64,000 nucleotides of DNA. Source: Sphingobium sp. JS3065 (GTDB lineage: Bacteria; Pseudomonadota; Alphaproteobacteria; Sphingomonadales; Sphingomonadaceae). Shown here piece by piece: positions 1-9,413 of this stretch. The position numbers were made by a program, and so were the translations under genes. The stretch covers positions 558,001 through 622,000 of the forward strand of contig NZ_CP102665.1 of the NCBI RefSeq assembly GCF_026427355.1, read 5' to 3'. The first letter of the stretch is position 1. Each line of letters opens with the position of its first letter. The notes under the pieces are model-generated. The model did no database searches and was not told the DNA's origin. It saw only the letters and a program-made list of their open reading frames with translations.

Positions 1-166
1 CATCGCGAAGGGTCAGGATGGCATCGCACACGGCCGGAAGGGCAGGCCTCAGCCTTTCCGCCTCCGCGAACCTCAAGTCGTTGAGCATGTCGACGATCAG
101 CAGGGCCGTCCCGCCGCCTTCGGCGGGATCGCCGGCATCGTCGCCCTTGTCCTTGCCATTTTCCAT
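1..166 (-). CDS. Isochorismatase-like cysteine hydrolase, N-terminal part (runs off the window)
   Basis: Read on the minus strand, an open frame begins with ATG at 166 and stays open to the window edge, giving about 55 residues. After a charged, Gly-rich lead it has TALLIVDMLNDLRF, the first beta strand and catalytic Asp region typical of isochorismatase/nicotinamidase-type hydrolases (family signature ALLVIDMQNDF). The rest of the gene, including the catalytic Cys, is outside the window, so the substrate cannot be named. It is transcribed away from the hemerythrin gene, leaving about 100 bp for two divergent promoters. Confidence 0.72.
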   Translation of the reverse strand, partial: MENGKDKGDDAGDPAEGGGTALLIVDMLNDLRFAEAERLRPALPAVCDAILTLRD

Positions 167-270
167 GTGCCGTAAAACGCAGGTCGCGCCCGCCGGTTGC
201 GACGGAAAAGCGGCTGGCGGAACCCTATCACGCGCCACGAGTATAAGGGGAGGTAATGAGGAGAAGGGCC

Positions 271-783
271 GTGGCGGAAGAGAAATATACCGACGCAATA
301 GCGCTGTTGAAGGCGGACCACCGCAAGGTAGAGGCGCTTTTCGAGAAGTTCGAGAAGGCTCGCGGCGACAGCCAGAGACAATTGCTGGCCACCCAGATCG
401 TCAACGAACTCAAGATTCACACGATCATAGAAGAAGAAATCTTCTATCCGGCCCTGCGCGGCAGGATCGAGGAAGACACGCTGGATGAAGCCTATGTCGA
501 GCATGACGGCGCCAAGGTGCTGGTCAACGACATCGCCGCCGCCACGCCGTCGGCCGATTTCTACGATGCGAAGGTCACCGTGCTGTCGGAAGAGATCAAG
601 CATCATGTCGGGGAGGAGGAGCGTCCCTCCGAAGGCATGTTCGCCCAGGCACGCAGAGCCGGAGTGGATCTGGTGGCGTTACGCGACCAGATGCTGGCAA
701 GGAAGCAGGAACTGATGAAACAGGCGGAAGCAGGCGGGCTTCCTCCGGCAAAGCCATCCGCCGTCAAGCTGGTGACCGCCTAG
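271..783 (+). CDS. Hemerythrin HHE-domain protein
   Basis: About 170 residues with the HHE cation-binding pattern: LLKADHRKVEALFEKFE near the start, a HTIIEEEIFYPAL segment, an EHDGAK segment, then HHVGEEE. These His and Glu residues are the usual di-iron ligands of bacterial hemerythrin-like proteins, thought to sense or store O2/NO or iron. The C-terminus is Lys/Pro-rich and unstructured. I chose the GTG at 271 because AGGAG sits 7 nt upstream and the reading then begins VAEEKYTDAIALLKADH as in the family. An in-frame ATG at 256 exists, but its purine tract is only 2 nt away. No partner gene is evident. Confidence 0.85.
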   Translation: MAEEKYTDAIALLKADHRKVEALFEKFEKARGDSQRQLLATQIVNELKIHTIIEEEIFYPALRGRIEEDTLDEAYVEHDGAKVLVNDIAAATPSADFYDAKVTVLSEEIKHHVGEEERPSEGMFAQARRAGVDLVALRDQMLARKQELMKQAEAGGLPPAKPSAVKLVTA

Positions 784-841
784 GGTGTGTAGGTAGATAG
801 GCAATCGACCCTGAACCCGAACGGCGGTCGTCCGCATTTCC

Positions 842-1348
842 ATGGCCATCGACAGGATGGAACTGTTATATTCAATCGTTGGCCCGAATGATGGAACACC
901 CTCGGCGCTGCAACTATGCGCCAGGGCGTTCCTTCTCTTCTTCTATGGCATATTGTGCATCCGGATCGCGGGCCGCCGCGCTTTCGCGCATCTTTCCCCT
1001 CTCGATATCATAGTGGCCATCGTGGTCGGTTCGAACATCAGCCGGGCCATGATGGGAAACGCGCCCTTCGTCGGCGCGCTGGCGGCGACTTTGCTGCTGG
1101 TGATCCTCTACCGCCTGTTCGCCTGGATGACGGTTCGCCACCATGGCCTGGGCCATATGCTCAAGGGCGACGCGACCGTGCTGATCAGGGATGGCAGGGT
1201 GGATGAGGAGGCGCTCAAGCGCAATCATCTGAGCCAAGCCGACTTGATGGAGGGCCTGCGCATGGAACAGCATGCGTCCGTCGACGATGTGGCGTGCGCC
1301 ACACTGGAACGGGGCGGCAAGATCAGTGTGGTGCCCAAATCGAAATGA
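842..1348 (+). CDS. DUF421 (YetF-like) membrane protein
   Basis: 168 residues. Two or three hydrophobic segments (about residues 24-45, 53-70 and 77-95) are followed by a cytosolic domain with KGDATVLIRDGRVDEEALKRNHLSQADLMEGLR. This arrangement and the motif 'G.....LI.DG......L....L...DL...LR' are characteristic of the DUF421/YetF family of inner-membrane proteins, whose function is not established. The reading ends in basic residues (PKSK). It stands alone, about 60 bp after the hemerythrin gene and convergent with ligD. Confidence 0.83.
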   Translation: MAIDRMELLYSIVGPNDGTPSALQLCARAFLLFFYGILCIRIAGRRAFAHLSPLDIIVAIVVGSNISRAMMGNAPFVGALAATLLLVILYRLFAWMTVRHHGLGHMLKGDATVLIRDGRVDEEALKRNHLSQADLMEGLRMEQHASVDDVACATLERGGKISVVPKSK

Positions 1349-1381
1349 TCGGCGTGAAGGTCCGGACAACCCCTGTTGATC

Positions 1382-3892
1382 CTATAGTTCAGGCAGCCCC
1401 TGGGCCGCGAAACCCCATCCCTTGAGTTCCCTGGAGCGTTGCCAGAGTTTTTCGGCGGCGCCGATGCCGAAGGGGTGCGCGTCCTTCATCTCCCCCAGTT
1501 CATCCCAGTCGATGGGCACCGCGACCGGCGCGCCTGGCCGGGCGCGGGCCGAATAGGGAAGGACGGCGGTGCTCCCCCGCTGGTTGCGCAGCCAGTCGAT
1601 GAAGATGCGCCCCTTGCGCTTGGCCTTGCTCATCGTCGCGACGAAGCGGTCCGGTTCGGCCGCGCTCAACGCCTGGGCGAAGCGGGACGCGAAATCCTTG
1701 TGCGCATCCCAATCATGTCCCGGCGTCAACGGCACCACCACATGCACCCCCTTGCCGCCGGAGAGCATGGCGAAGGAGACAAGGCCGATATCGCCAAGAC
1801 GATCGCGAATGTCCTGCGCGCCCTTCCGCACATGGGCAAAGTCCATGCCCTCGTCCGGGTCGAGGTCGAAGATCATGCGGTCGGGCTTCTCCACCGCGTC
1901 GGCGCGGCTCGCCCAGCCGTGAAATTCGATGGTGCCCATCTGCACGCAGGCGAGCAGGCCGTCGGTATCCTCGACATAGAGATAATCCTCCCACCCCGCA
2001 TTCTTCTCGCGGATCGGCACGTGCCGGACATGATCGCCGAAAGATCCGCTGTCATGTTTCTGGAAGAAGCATTTCTTCCCGCGCCCCTGCGGACAGCGGA
2101 CAAGGCTGATCGGCCGGTTGGCGGCAAAGGGCAGCATCAGGGGAGCGATGCGCGCATAATAGTCCGCCAGATCCCCCTTGGTCAGGCCATCTTCGGGAAA
2201 GATGATCCGTTCGCGATTGCTGATCTTCACCCCGCTTTGGGGCAAGGGCGCGGGTTCGGCCTTTTCCGGCTGCACGGCTTTGGCTGGCTTGTCAGACCGC
2301 AGGCCCAGGAAAGCGCCATGGCGGACACGTCCGTCACCGGTGAATTCGGCGAAGGCGACCTCCGCCACCAGGCGCGGCCTGATCCACTGCACGTTCCGCG
2401 CCTCCGCCCGCGGCACGTCCAGCGGAGCCTTGTCGGTGGCCAGCGGCGCCATCGCCCCGGCCAAACCTTCCATTGCCGCCGCGTCGAAGCCCGTCCCGAC
2501 CTTGCCCTTGTAGACCATCGCCCTTCCTTCCTTCTGGGCGAGCAGCAGGGAGGAAAAGGCGCGGCCTTTAGCCTTGCTCCTGGTCCAGCCGACCAGGATG
2601 AATTCCTGCCGCCGGGTGCATTTGACCTTGACCCAGTTGCGGGTCCGGCCACTGCGATAGGGGGCGTCGATGCGCTTGGCGATGATGCCTTCCTGCCCGG
2701 CATCGCAAAGCGACCGATAGAGATTCTCCCCAGCGCCGATCAGATGGTCTGCCACATGGACGGGCGGTTCGCTGTCATGCAGCAGCGCCTCCAGCCGTTC
2801 CTTGCGCTCGACGGTGGAAAGCGGCCTCAGGTCCATGCCGTCCAGGAAGAGCAGGTCGAAGGTGAAGAGATGGAAGGGCGTGTCGGCCCGCTGCGCGCCA
2901 TGGCCGCGTTTCAGCACCGCCTGCAGCGCCGAAAAGCTGGGATTGCCGTCATCGCCAAAGGCGACGATCTCCCCATCGATCAACGCGGGCGGCAGGTCCA
3001 GCGCGGCGATCTTTTCCGCCAGCGGGCCGAATTTGTCTGTCCAGTCCAGGCCGTTGCGCGTGAACAGCTTCACTTTCGGGCCATCGGTCGCGATCAGCAT
3101 GCGATAGCCGTCATATTTGATCTCATGCAGCCAGTCGTTCCCGGCGGGCACGCTGTCGACCAGCGTCGCCAGTTGCGGCTTCACGAAACCGGGAAGCGCC
3201 GTCGCGCCCGCTTTGCGCCCCTTCTTCGACCGCACCCTGGCATTGTGCGCCTGCGCCGCCCGCATCTTGTCGACGAACGCCCTGTCCCCGGCGCCCTTCA
3301 ACGATTGGGTGGCCCCTGCATCCGCCTCGATCTGCGCCATGGATCGATCCGTCAGCACGCTGGTCAGGGCGCGTTCGACCAGCGCGTCGCCCCTGCCCGC
3401 CTCTCCATCGTCGATCTTGCGGAGCAGCCAGTTCTCCCGCTTCTCCCTGGGTCGGCCCTTCATGCGGACGAGCAGCCATTCGCCCTTCATCCGTTCGCCG
3501 TGCAGGATGAAATGAAGATGCCCCTTGTCCAGATCGTCGGCGCTCTTGCCCGCCACCGGTTCCCATGTGCCCCGGTCCCACAGCATGACGGTGCCGCCGC
3601 CATATTCGCCCTTGGGGATATTGCCCTCAAAACTGCCATAGTCGAGCGGATGGTCCTCGGTACGAACGGCAAGCCGCTTGTCGGCGGGATCGAAACTAGG
3701 CCCCCTGGTCACCGCCCAGCTTTTGAGCACGCCGTCTATTTCCAGCCGGAAATCCCAATGCAGCCGGGTCGCCGCATGTTTCTGGACGACGAAGCTGTTG
3801 CCGCCCTTTTCCGCGACCTTGCCCGCCGGTTCGCGGGTGCGCCGGAAATCGCGCTTGGCATTATAGGGGGCAAGTGGGTCGGCGGCCGTCAT
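1382..3892 (-). CDS. ligD: Non-homologous end-joining multifunctional ATP-dependent DNA ligase LigD
   Basis: 836 residues with all three domains expected of a full LigD. Residues about 30-190 are the 3'-phosphoesterase domain (QKHAATRLHWDFRLE, with its His and Asp metal ligands). Residues about 235-530 are the ATP-dependent ligase with the adenylation motif EIKYDGYRML (Lys near 258). Residues about 555 to the end are the primase/polymerase domain (metal-binding FDLDPDEGM near 677). The domain order PE-ligase-polymerase is one of the common bacterial orders. LigD joins double-strand breaks held by Ku. Its ATG lies 3 bp after the ku stop codon, so the two are surely one operon. A very long open frame on the opposite strand across this gene is a high-GC shadow. 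Confidence 0.96.
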   Translation of the reverse strand: MTAADPLAPYNAKRDFRRTREPAGKVAEKGGNSFVVQKHAATRLHWDFRLEIDGVLKSWAVTRGPSFDPADKRLAVRTEDHPLDYGSFEGNIPKGEYGGGTVMLWDRGTWEPVAGKSADDLDKGHLHFILHGERMKGEWLLVRMKGRPREKRENWLLRKIDDGEAGRGDALVERALTSVLTDRSMAQIEADAGATQSLKGAGDRAFVDKMRAAQAHNARVRSKKGRKAGATALPGFVKPQLATLVDSVPAGNDWLHEIKYDGYRMLIATDGPKVKLFTRNGLDWTDKFGPLAEKIAALDLPPALIDGEIVAFGDDGNPSFSALQAVLKRGHGAQRADTPFHLFTFDLLFLDGMDLRPLSTVERKERLEALLHDSEPPVHVADHLIGAGENLYRSLCDAGQEGIIAKRIDAPYRSGRTRNWVKVKCTRRQEFILVGWTRSKAKGRAFSSLLLAQKEGRAMVYKGKVGTGFDAAAMEGLAGAMAPLATDKAPLDVPRAEARNVQWIRPRLVAEVAFAEFTGDGRVRHGAFLGLRSDKPAKAVQPEKAEPAPLPQSGVKISNRERIIFPEDGLTKGDLADYYARIAPLMLPFAANRPISLVRCPQGRGKKCFFQKHDSGSFGDHVRHVPIREKNAGWEDYLYVEDTDGLLACVQMGTIEFHGWASRADAVEKPDRMIFDLDPDEGMDFAHVRKGAQDIRDRLGDIGLVSFAMLSGGKGVHVVVPLTPGHDWDAHKDFASRFAQALSAAEPDRFVATMSKAKRKGRIFIDWLRNQRGSTAVLPYSARARPGAPVAVPIDWDELGEMKDAHPFGIGAAEKLWQRSRELKGWGFAAQGLPEL

Positions 3893-3895
3893 GGA

Positions 3896-4747
3896 TCAGG
3901 CGCTCTTGCGCCGGGGCGCCGTCTTCTTCGGCGCGGCTTTCCTCGTCGCCGACGCTTTGCCTCCGGCGGACTGTTTGAGCGCAGCCATCAGATCGATGAT
4001 ATTGCCGCCCTTGCGCGCCGTGGCCTGGTCATCGACTTCCTCGATGATGCGCTTGCCCTTGGCCTTCTTTTTCTTGTCGATCAGCCGGTGGAGCGCCTCG
4101 ACATAGCGATCGTGAAACGCCTCCGGACTGAAGGGGGCCGTCCGCTTGTCGATGATGCTGACCGCCAGGTCGAGCATATCCTCATCGGCGGTATCCGCCG
4201 GCAATCCCCGGAAATAGGTCTGCGCCTTGACGACCTCATCGGCATAACGCAGCACTTCCAGCACCAGTCCGCGCCCGCACGGCTTGAGCGAAACCAGTTG
4301 CTCGCGCCCGCGCACGGAAAGCTGCCCCAACCCCACCTTCCTGGTCCGGCGCAGGGCGTCGCGCAGCACGGCATAGGCCTCCTCCGCCAGATCGTCCGCC
4401 GGGACCACGAAATAGGGTTTTTCATAATAAAGGACGTCGATGGCATCGGCGTCGACAAATTGGACAAGGTCGAGCGTCTTGCGGCTCTCGATCTTCACCG
4501 CCTCTATCTCATCCTGTTCCAGCAGGACATAATTGCCCTTGGACAGTTCATAGCCCTTGAAGATTTCGTCGCGATCCACCGGGCCGACGCCGCTTACCAC
4601 TTTCTCATATTGGATGGGCTTGCCGGTCGGTTCGTGGATCTGACGGAAACTGATCGCCGCCCCGGATTTGGTCGCGGGATATATTTCAACCGGAATGGCG
4701 ACCAGAGCCAGCTTGATCTGGCCCTGCCAATAGGGGCGTGCGGGCAT
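3896..4747 (-). CDS. ku: Ku DNA-end-binding protein
   Basis: 283 residues beginning MPARPYWQGQIKLALVAIPVE, the canonical N-terminus of bacterial Ku, with the Ku bridge/core fold over roughly residues 8-195 and a Lys/Ala-rich basic tail (KKKKAKGKR..., ATRKAAPKKTAPRRKSA) typical of DNA-tethering extensions. The homodimer threads onto broken DNA ends and recruits LigD, encoded immediately downstream. The start at 4747 is set by a strong GGAGG about 6 nt upstream. The frame stays open further upstream, but that extension has no Ku similarity. Confidence 0.95.
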   Translation of the reverse strand: MPARPYWQGQIKLALVAIPVEIYPATKSGAAISFRQIHEPTGKPIQYEKVVSGVGPVDRDEIFKGYELSKGNYVLLEQDEIEAVKIESRKTLDLVQFVDADAIDVLYYEKPYFVVPADDLAEEAYAVLRDALRRTRKVGLGQLSVRGREQLVSLKPCGRGLVLEVLRYADEVVKAQTYFRGLPADTADEDMLDLAVSIIDKRTAPFSPEAFHDRYVEALHRLIDKKKKAKGKRIIEEVDDQATARKGGNIIDLMAALKQSAGGKASATRKAAPKKTAPRRKSA

Positions 4748-4833
4748 AAAAAACCTCCATGCCAACAGCGTGCATGAACGTCGTTGGTTCCCAAAGGGCG
4801 GCGGCGCGCCCGCCGCGCCGCCGCTCCAGAGGT

Positions 4834-5202
4834 TCAATAGGGGTAGGTAAGGCCGTAATAATCGTAGACGCTGTTGCCGTAATCCTTGTCATAGGCCGGT
4901 TCCTTCCCGGCCTCATAACGCGGCGCCTGTTCCAGCACTGCCTTGTCCAGATTGATGACATAGCCACCCTGGGACGGTTCATAAGTAAGGATGTCCCACG
5001 GCAGGGGATAATAATCATTGCCTATGCCGAACAATCCGCCAAATTGCAGGACGGCATATTCGACCTGACCGCTTTGCTTATCCACCATGAAATTATAGAT
5101 GGAACCCAGTTTCTCGTTCTGAAGGTTGTAAACGGACGTGCCTTCCACCTTGTTCGAAGCGATCAGGCGCGATGTTTCCTCTGTCGCAATCGTCTCAACC
5201 AT
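4834..5202 (-). CDS. PRC-barrel domain protein
   Basis: 122 residues. The central part, about residues 15-90, reads SNKVEGTSVYNLQNEKLGSI...GQVEYAVLQFGG, a PRC-barrel beta-fold related to photosynthetic reaction-centre H subunit and RimM C-terminal domains. The tail is rich in Tyr/Asp/Gly. Small single-domain PRC proteins of this kind are common in alphaproteobacteria, often stress-linked, with no settled biochemical role. GGAGAG about 7 nt before the ATG at 5202 supports this start over an upstream in-frame ATG. It lies about 90 bp upstream of ku on the same strand. Confidence 0.83.
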   Translation of the reverse strand: MVETIATEETSRLIASNKVEGTSVYNLQNEKLGSIYNFMVDKQSGQVEYAVLQFGGLFGIGNDYYPLPWDILTYEPSQGGYVINLDKAVLEQAPRYEAGKEPAYDKDYGNSVYDYYGLTYPY

Positions 5203-5436
5203 TTTCCACTCTCCTCTATATTTCAGCATTTATGGGAATGAGAACGAAGGTCGGCGCAAGCCGATCCACCCTGCCAGGGGCCAAAGGGATGCTTCGGGCC
5301 AAAGCGTTCAAGGCATGTGACGGCCCGCGCGGAAATCCCGCCAGTGGAATGGAGCGGCGTCCAAATGGGGGCGGGCGTCTCACCCCTTCGCGCAAGGCAT
5401 CCGAAACCCGTCCCGCCTGGGCGTGTTCTGCCTGAC

Positions 5437-6513
5437 ATGAAGATGCGGCGAACCAGCACCGATGCCAATATCGATCCATGCAAGGCGGAACGAAGCGCGG
5501 AACTCCGCTATGCCAGCGATGAAGAACCGGGCTTCACCCGGCGCCCATATGGCAAGGGCTGGCGCTATTTCGATACGCAGGGAAAACGCATCGCCGATCG
5601 TGGGCTGATCGAACGGATCGACCGCATCGCCATCCCGCCCGCCTATGCCGAGGTGTGGATATGTCCTGAGGAGAACGGCCATATCCAGGCGACGGGCCGC
5701 GATGCGCGGGGGCGCAAGCAATATCTCTACCATCCCCGCTTCCGCGAAATGCGCGACGGCAGCAAATATGAACATATGCTGGAATTCGCCAGATCGCTGC
5801 CCGGCATCCGCAAGCGGATCGACCGCGACATGCGCCGCCGGGGCCTGCCCCGCGAAAAGATACTCGCGGCGATCATCTGGCTGCTGGAAGCGACGATGAT
5901 CCGCGTGGGAAATGCCGACTATGCCCGGCAGAACCGCAGCTACGGCCTCACCACTCTCAACGACCGCCATGTCAGGGTCGACCGCGACGAAATGCGATTT
6001 CGCTTCAAGGGCAAGGGCGGCAAGCAATGGAATCTGAAGCTGACCGACCATCGCGTCGCCAGGATCGTCAGGCAGAGCCAGGACCTGCCGGGCCAGCATC
6101 TGTTCCAATATATCGATGAAGATGGCGAACGGCGCGAAGTGACCTCCGGCGACGTCAACGCCTATCTTCGCGAAATCAGCGGCAGCGACATCACGGCCAA
6201 GGATTTCCGCACCTGGGCGGGAACGGTATTGACGGCCCTGACCCTGGCCGAATTCGAGCAGGCGGACAGCGAGACGGCGGCGAAACGGAATGTGCAGGCC
6301 GCGATGAAGAAGGTTGCGGCCCAACTGGGCAACACGCCTGCCATATGCCGCCGCTGCTATGTCCACCCCATAGTGATCGACAGTTATCTCTCCCAGACCC
6401 TGATGCTGGAAGCATCGCGCAGGGGGCCGGCCGGCCTCAGGCCCGAAGAGAGGCTGGTCCTCGCCTTCCTGCGGGCGCGGCAGTCCACGGAAAAACGAAC
6501 GGCCCGCAGTTGA
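5437..6513 (+). CDS. DNA topoisomerase IB (eukaryotic-like, bacterial form)
   Basis: About 358 residues. The N-terminal block (LRYASDEEPGFTRRPYGKGWRY...IPPAYAEVWICPEENGHIQATGRDARGRKQYLYH) is the signature of bacterial topoisomerase IB. The catalytic core carries R-K-H-type residues in GLTTLNDRHV, FRFKGKGGKQW and DFRTWAGTVL, and the active-site Tyr is probably in VIDSYLSQ near the C-terminus. It relaxes supercoils by forming a 3'-phosphotyrosyl bond. I start at the ATG at 5437, with another ATG at 5443. A GTG-initiated extension to 5317 lacks family similarity. Neighbours ligD/ku suggest a DNA-maintenance island. Confidence 0.92.
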   Translation: MKMRRTSTDANIDPCKAERSAELRYASDEEPGFTRRPYGKGWRYFDTQGKRIADRGLIERIDRIAIPPAYAEVWICPEENGHIQATGRDARGRKQYLYHPRFREMRDGSKYEHMLEFARSLPGIRKRIDRDMRRRGLPREKILAAIIWLLEATMIRVGNADYARQNRSYGLTTLNDRHVRVDRDEMRFRFKGKGGKQWNLKLTDHRVARIVRQSQDLPGQHLFQYIDEDGERREVTSGDVNAYLREISGSDITAKDFRTWAGTVLTALTLAEFEQADSETAAKRNVQAAMKKVAAQLGNTPAICRRCYVHPIVIDSYLSQTLMLEASRRGPAGLRPEERLVLAFLRARQSTEKRTARS

Positions 6514-6517
6514 GAAT

Positions 6518-6548
6518 GCAAAGGGCGGTTCCAGCGAGCACCCTTTGC
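6518..6548. terminator. Hairpin between convergent genes
   Basis: GCAAAGGG at 6518-6525 pairs perfectly with CCCTTTGC at 6541-6548 across a 15-nt loop. It lies between the stop of the topoisomerase gene (6513) and the end of the convergent TonB-receptor gene (6556), where a bidirectional terminator would be expected. There is no long T-tract, so termination efficiency is uncertain. Confidence 0.45.
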
Positions 6549-6555
6549 GTGACCG

Positions 6556-8718
6556 TCAATAGGAAAAGCGGACGCTGGCCAGCACGGTCGCCGGATCGGC
6601 GTAATTCCTATAATATACCCCCGTCGACGGCTGATAGGTCGAACTGACCGGCTTGTTCGCCCCCAATATATTCCTGCCGGTCAACGCCACCTGGAACCGG
6701 TCGTCCGGCAAAATCCAGGCGATCGTCCCGTTGACGAAGGTCTGGCCCGGCACCCGGTCCTGCGGCCGGGCAAGCGCGCTCGAATAGAAGCTGCTCTGAT
6801 ATTGGGCGTTGGCCGACAGCCGCAAATGGCTGCCGCTCGCGCCCAGCGGCACATCATAGGTCGCCCCGCCCGATAACGACCATTTCGGCGCATTGGTCAG
6901 CGGTTTGCCATCGGCATCGACGCCATTGCCGCCCGCACCCTTATAATCGTCATAGACGGCCTTCAGATAGCCGCCCGACGCCTGCACGCTGAAGGCATCG
7001 GTCAGCCGCAGGTCATTCTCCAGCTCCACCCCCCAGCTATGCGCCTTGCCCGCATTGCCGCGCCGCAACCCGACATAGGCCGGGTCGTAGAAGGATACCT
7101 GCAAATCCTTATAGTCATTATAGAAGACGGCCAGATTGCTGCGCAGCGCACGGCCGAACAATGTCGCCTTCAGCCCGCCTTCATAGGTGGTCACCTTCTC
7201 CGGATTGAAGGGCAGCGTGGCCAGGTCCAGCCGCGTCGCCCGATTGTCGAACCCGCCGGACTTGAACCCCCGCGACCAGGTCAGATAGTTGAGCAGGTTG
7301 GGCGTCCATTGCGCCTGCACCGACACTTTGGGCGTCAGCGCCTTCCATGTCTTTTCCGCCTCGCCCACGATGGATTGCGACACCATGTTGCGATTGTCGT
7401 CGATCACCTTGTTGTCGAACACGAACCGCTTTTTCTCGATGGTGCCGCGAATGCCCGCGGTCAGGCTGAAGCGGTCGTTCGCCTTCCACGTGCCCTCGCC
7501 GAAAACGGCATAGGCGTCGGTATAGGTGATGTTGTGGGCGCGCTGCTTGCTGACGGGCGCGGTCACGGCGGTGCCGGTCCGGCTGAACCCGTCGCGCTCC
7601 ACGAAGAAACGCTCGTGCAGGTAGAACAGGCCGCTGATGAAGCTCACATCGCCCAGGTCGCCGTTCAGTTGCACCTCCTGGCTGATGAACTTGTCCTTAT
7701 AGTGGATCAGGTTCTTCTGGATCAGCGCGGCCTGTCCGTCATTGTCGTAATAGACGGGATCCAGGTTGAAGCCGCCCGCCGCCGTGATCGACTTGACCGA
7801 AAGCCGGGGCGACAGCGTGTAGATCAGGCGCAGCGATCCGTTGAGCGCGTTCAGATGCTGGAGCGGTTCGACCTCCGAATAGGATCGGCGGCGGCTGAAC
7901 GTCCCGCCCGGCTGGTCGACCGGAACATAGGACCGGCTGTCGCTCCGGTCGCGGATCACATTGAGCGTCAGTTGCGCATCCAGATCGGAAATGCCGGTGA
8001 AGCGAAGCTTGCCGCACCATCCGTCCAGGTCGATGCGGTTCACATCATGCCCCAGCGTCGGGTCATAGGTCACGCCATCGCGGGTCCGGTGGATGTAGGA
8101 GATGCTGGCCGACAGCATATCCTTGACGATCGGCCCGCTGACCAGCGCGCGCAGTTGCACGTCATTATAGCTGCCATAGCCCGCCTCCGCCGTCACATGG
8201 GTCGTGTCGTCGGGATCGCGGGTGATCAGGCGCAACGCGCCCGCGCTGCTGTTGCGGCCATAGAGCGTGCCCTGCGGCCCGCGCAGCAACTCGACCCGCT
8301 CCAGATCGACGAACTCGCTCATCGATCCGATCTGGCGCGGAACATAGACGTCGTCGACATAGACGGCCAGGACCGGCTCCTGGATCGGATCGGCCTCGCC
8401 CACGCCGCGCAGCGAAAAGGTCTGCGTCGTATGGCTGATCGACGCGCGCGCCACGAAAAGATTGGGCACCTGCCCCGCCAGATCGCGGATGCTGGTGATG
8501 TTGCGCTGCTCCAGCAGTTCAGGCGTGAAGGCGGAAATGGCGATGGCGGTCTTCTGCAGATCGGTCGTCCGGCGTTCGGCCGTGACGATGATTTCCCCTC
8601 CGGCGCCGGCTTCATCGGCTGGCGCCTGGGCCTGTTCGGATTGGGCGTGCACGCTTTGCGCCAGGATCATGGCCATCAGCGATGCGCAAACAGCAAGCGA
8701 ACGATATGCGTATTTCAT
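6556..8718 (-). CDS. TonB-dependent outer-membrane receptor (first of three)
   Basis: About 720 residues. A signal peptide (MKYAYRSLAVCASLMAMILA, cleavage near AQS) precedes a TonB box/plug start, GEIIVTAERR, and the plug domain with LRGVGEADPIQEP and VELLRGPQGTLYGRNS. The remainder is a long beta-barrel ending in aromatic SVRFSY, as outer-membrane barrels do. It imports a substrate using proton-motive force through TonB-ExbBD. It resembles the sphingomonad receptors that lack an FecA-type signalling extension. The start at 8718 gives a clean signal peptide. An upstream in-frame start would spoil it. Confidence 0.93.
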   Translation of the reverse strand: MKYAYRSLAVCASLMAMILAQSVHAQSEQAQAPADEAGAGGEIIVTAERRTTDLQKTAIAISAFTPELLEQRNITSIRDLAGQVPNLFVARASISHTTQTFSLRGVGEADPIQEPVLAVYVDDVYVPRQIGSMSEFVDLERVELLRGPQGTLYGRNSSAGALRLITRDPDDTTHVTAEAGYGSYNDVQLRALVSGPIVKDMLSASISYIHRTRDGVTYDPTLGHDVNRIDLDGWCGKLRFTGISDLDAQLTLNVIRDRSDSRSYVPVDQPGGTFSRRRSYSEVEPLQHLNALNGSLRLIYTLSPRLSVKSITAAGGFNLDPVYYDNDGQAALIQKNLIHYKDKFISQEVQLNGDLGDVSFISGLFYLHERFFVERDGFSRTGTAVTAPVSKQRAHNITYTDAYAVFGEGTWKANDRFSLTAGIRGTIEKKRFVFDNKVIDDNRNMVSQSIVGEAEKTWKALTPKVSVQAQWTPNLLNYLTWSRGFKSGGFDNRATRLDLATLPFNPEKVTTYEGGLKATLFGRALRSNLAVFYNDYKDLQVSFYDPAYVGLRRGNAGKAHSWGVELENDLRLTDAFSVQASGGYLKAVYDDYKGAGGNGVDADGKPLTNAPKWSLSGGATYDVPLGASGSHLRLSANAQYQSSFYSSALARPQDRVPGQTFVNGTIAWILPDDRFQVALTGRNILGANKPVSSTYQPSTGVYYRNYADPATVLASVRFSY

Positions 8719-8828
8719 GGGAAATGTTTCTCTGCCCATCCGCCCCGCGCGGATTTTCAATCTCTACTAAAATGGTAGATTTTTAGGGCAAACAAGTTGT
8801 GCGCATTCGCTGTTGAGAAGCGCTGAAG

Positions 8829-9413
8829 TCAGGCGGCGGGGCGCGTCGTTCTTCCCATGGACCCGCCGCCGCGAGGTCTGAATTCGATATCCACCGGCCG
8901 CATGACGCCATCGGGCCTGATCCTGACCCGAACGAAGCCCTGCAGGCGGGAATCCGTCAATTGGCGCGACAATGCCAGGGCGCGCGTTTGCGACGTGAAC
9001 AAAATGCCGGAACCCAATCCCCGAACTTCTCGCCGGGCGCCCAGGGAGGACCGAACGATGATGGCGCAGCCCCTCGCCTGTTCCGGGTCCGGCCGACCCA
9101 GGACAACGGGCAATTCCCGGACCCTGGCGATGTCAGGGGCGGTCCCTTCGATGCATAATTGGCTGGCGAGGGACGCGCTGAACGGCACATTGTCGCCGTT
9201 CTCCGACGACGCTGCGTCCACGGGCCAGTCATATTGGTACTGGACATAATGTCCCCGCAACAGGTCTCTCGGATCGTAACCGCGAATGGGAACCAGCCAT
9301 TCCTGCCCCTGCTGGGCCAGGCGATAGGTGACCGCCCAGCTCAGGCCAAGCGCGACAAGGGGCAGCATGAGTGCGGCTGCCAGCCACGGACGAAGCGAAG
9401 CGATGCCTTTCAT
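8829..9413 (-). CDS. GDYXXLXY-domain membrane-anchored protein
   Basis: 194 residues. A single N-terminal hydrophobic segment (LAAALMLPLVALGLSWAVTY) is followed by an extracytoplasmic part containing PIRGYDPRDLLRGHYVQYQY, the variant of the G-D-Y-x-x-L-x-Y motif that defines this family. Such proteins are found beside DUF2157/DUF4401 membrane proteins. Here the ATG overlaps the stop of the DUF2157 gene by 4 bp (ATGA), so the pair is translationally coupled. Biochemical function is unknown. Confidence 0.82.
   Translation of the reverse strand: MKGIASLRPWLAAALMLPLVALGLSWAVTYRLAQQGQEWLVPIRGYDPRDLLRGHYVQYQYDWPVDAASSENGDNVPFSASLASQLCIEGTAPDIARVRELPVVLGRPDPEQARGCAIIVRSSLGARREVRGLGSGILFTSQTRALALSRQLTDSRLQGFVRVRIRPDGVMRPVDIEFRPRGGGSMGRTTRPAA

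Noticed and set aside
1439..4777. A 1112-codon open frame on the plus strand opposite ligD and ku.
   Set aside because: It is a shadow of two clearly recognised minus-strand genes in high-GC DNA, is rich in Arg/His/Gly/Pro and shows no family signature.
4748..4837. A 30-residue N-terminal extension of Ku.
   Set aside because: Ku starts MPARPYWQGQIKLALVAIP right after a strong GGAGG. The extension has no similarity and would not place the ribosome site correctly.
5317..5436. A GTG-initiated extension of the topoisomerase IB gene.
   Set aside because: No ribosome site and no family similarity before 5437.
7039..8778. A 579-codon plus-strand frame opposite the first TonB receptor.
   Set aside because: Antisense shadow, with composition typical of reverse-complement coding.
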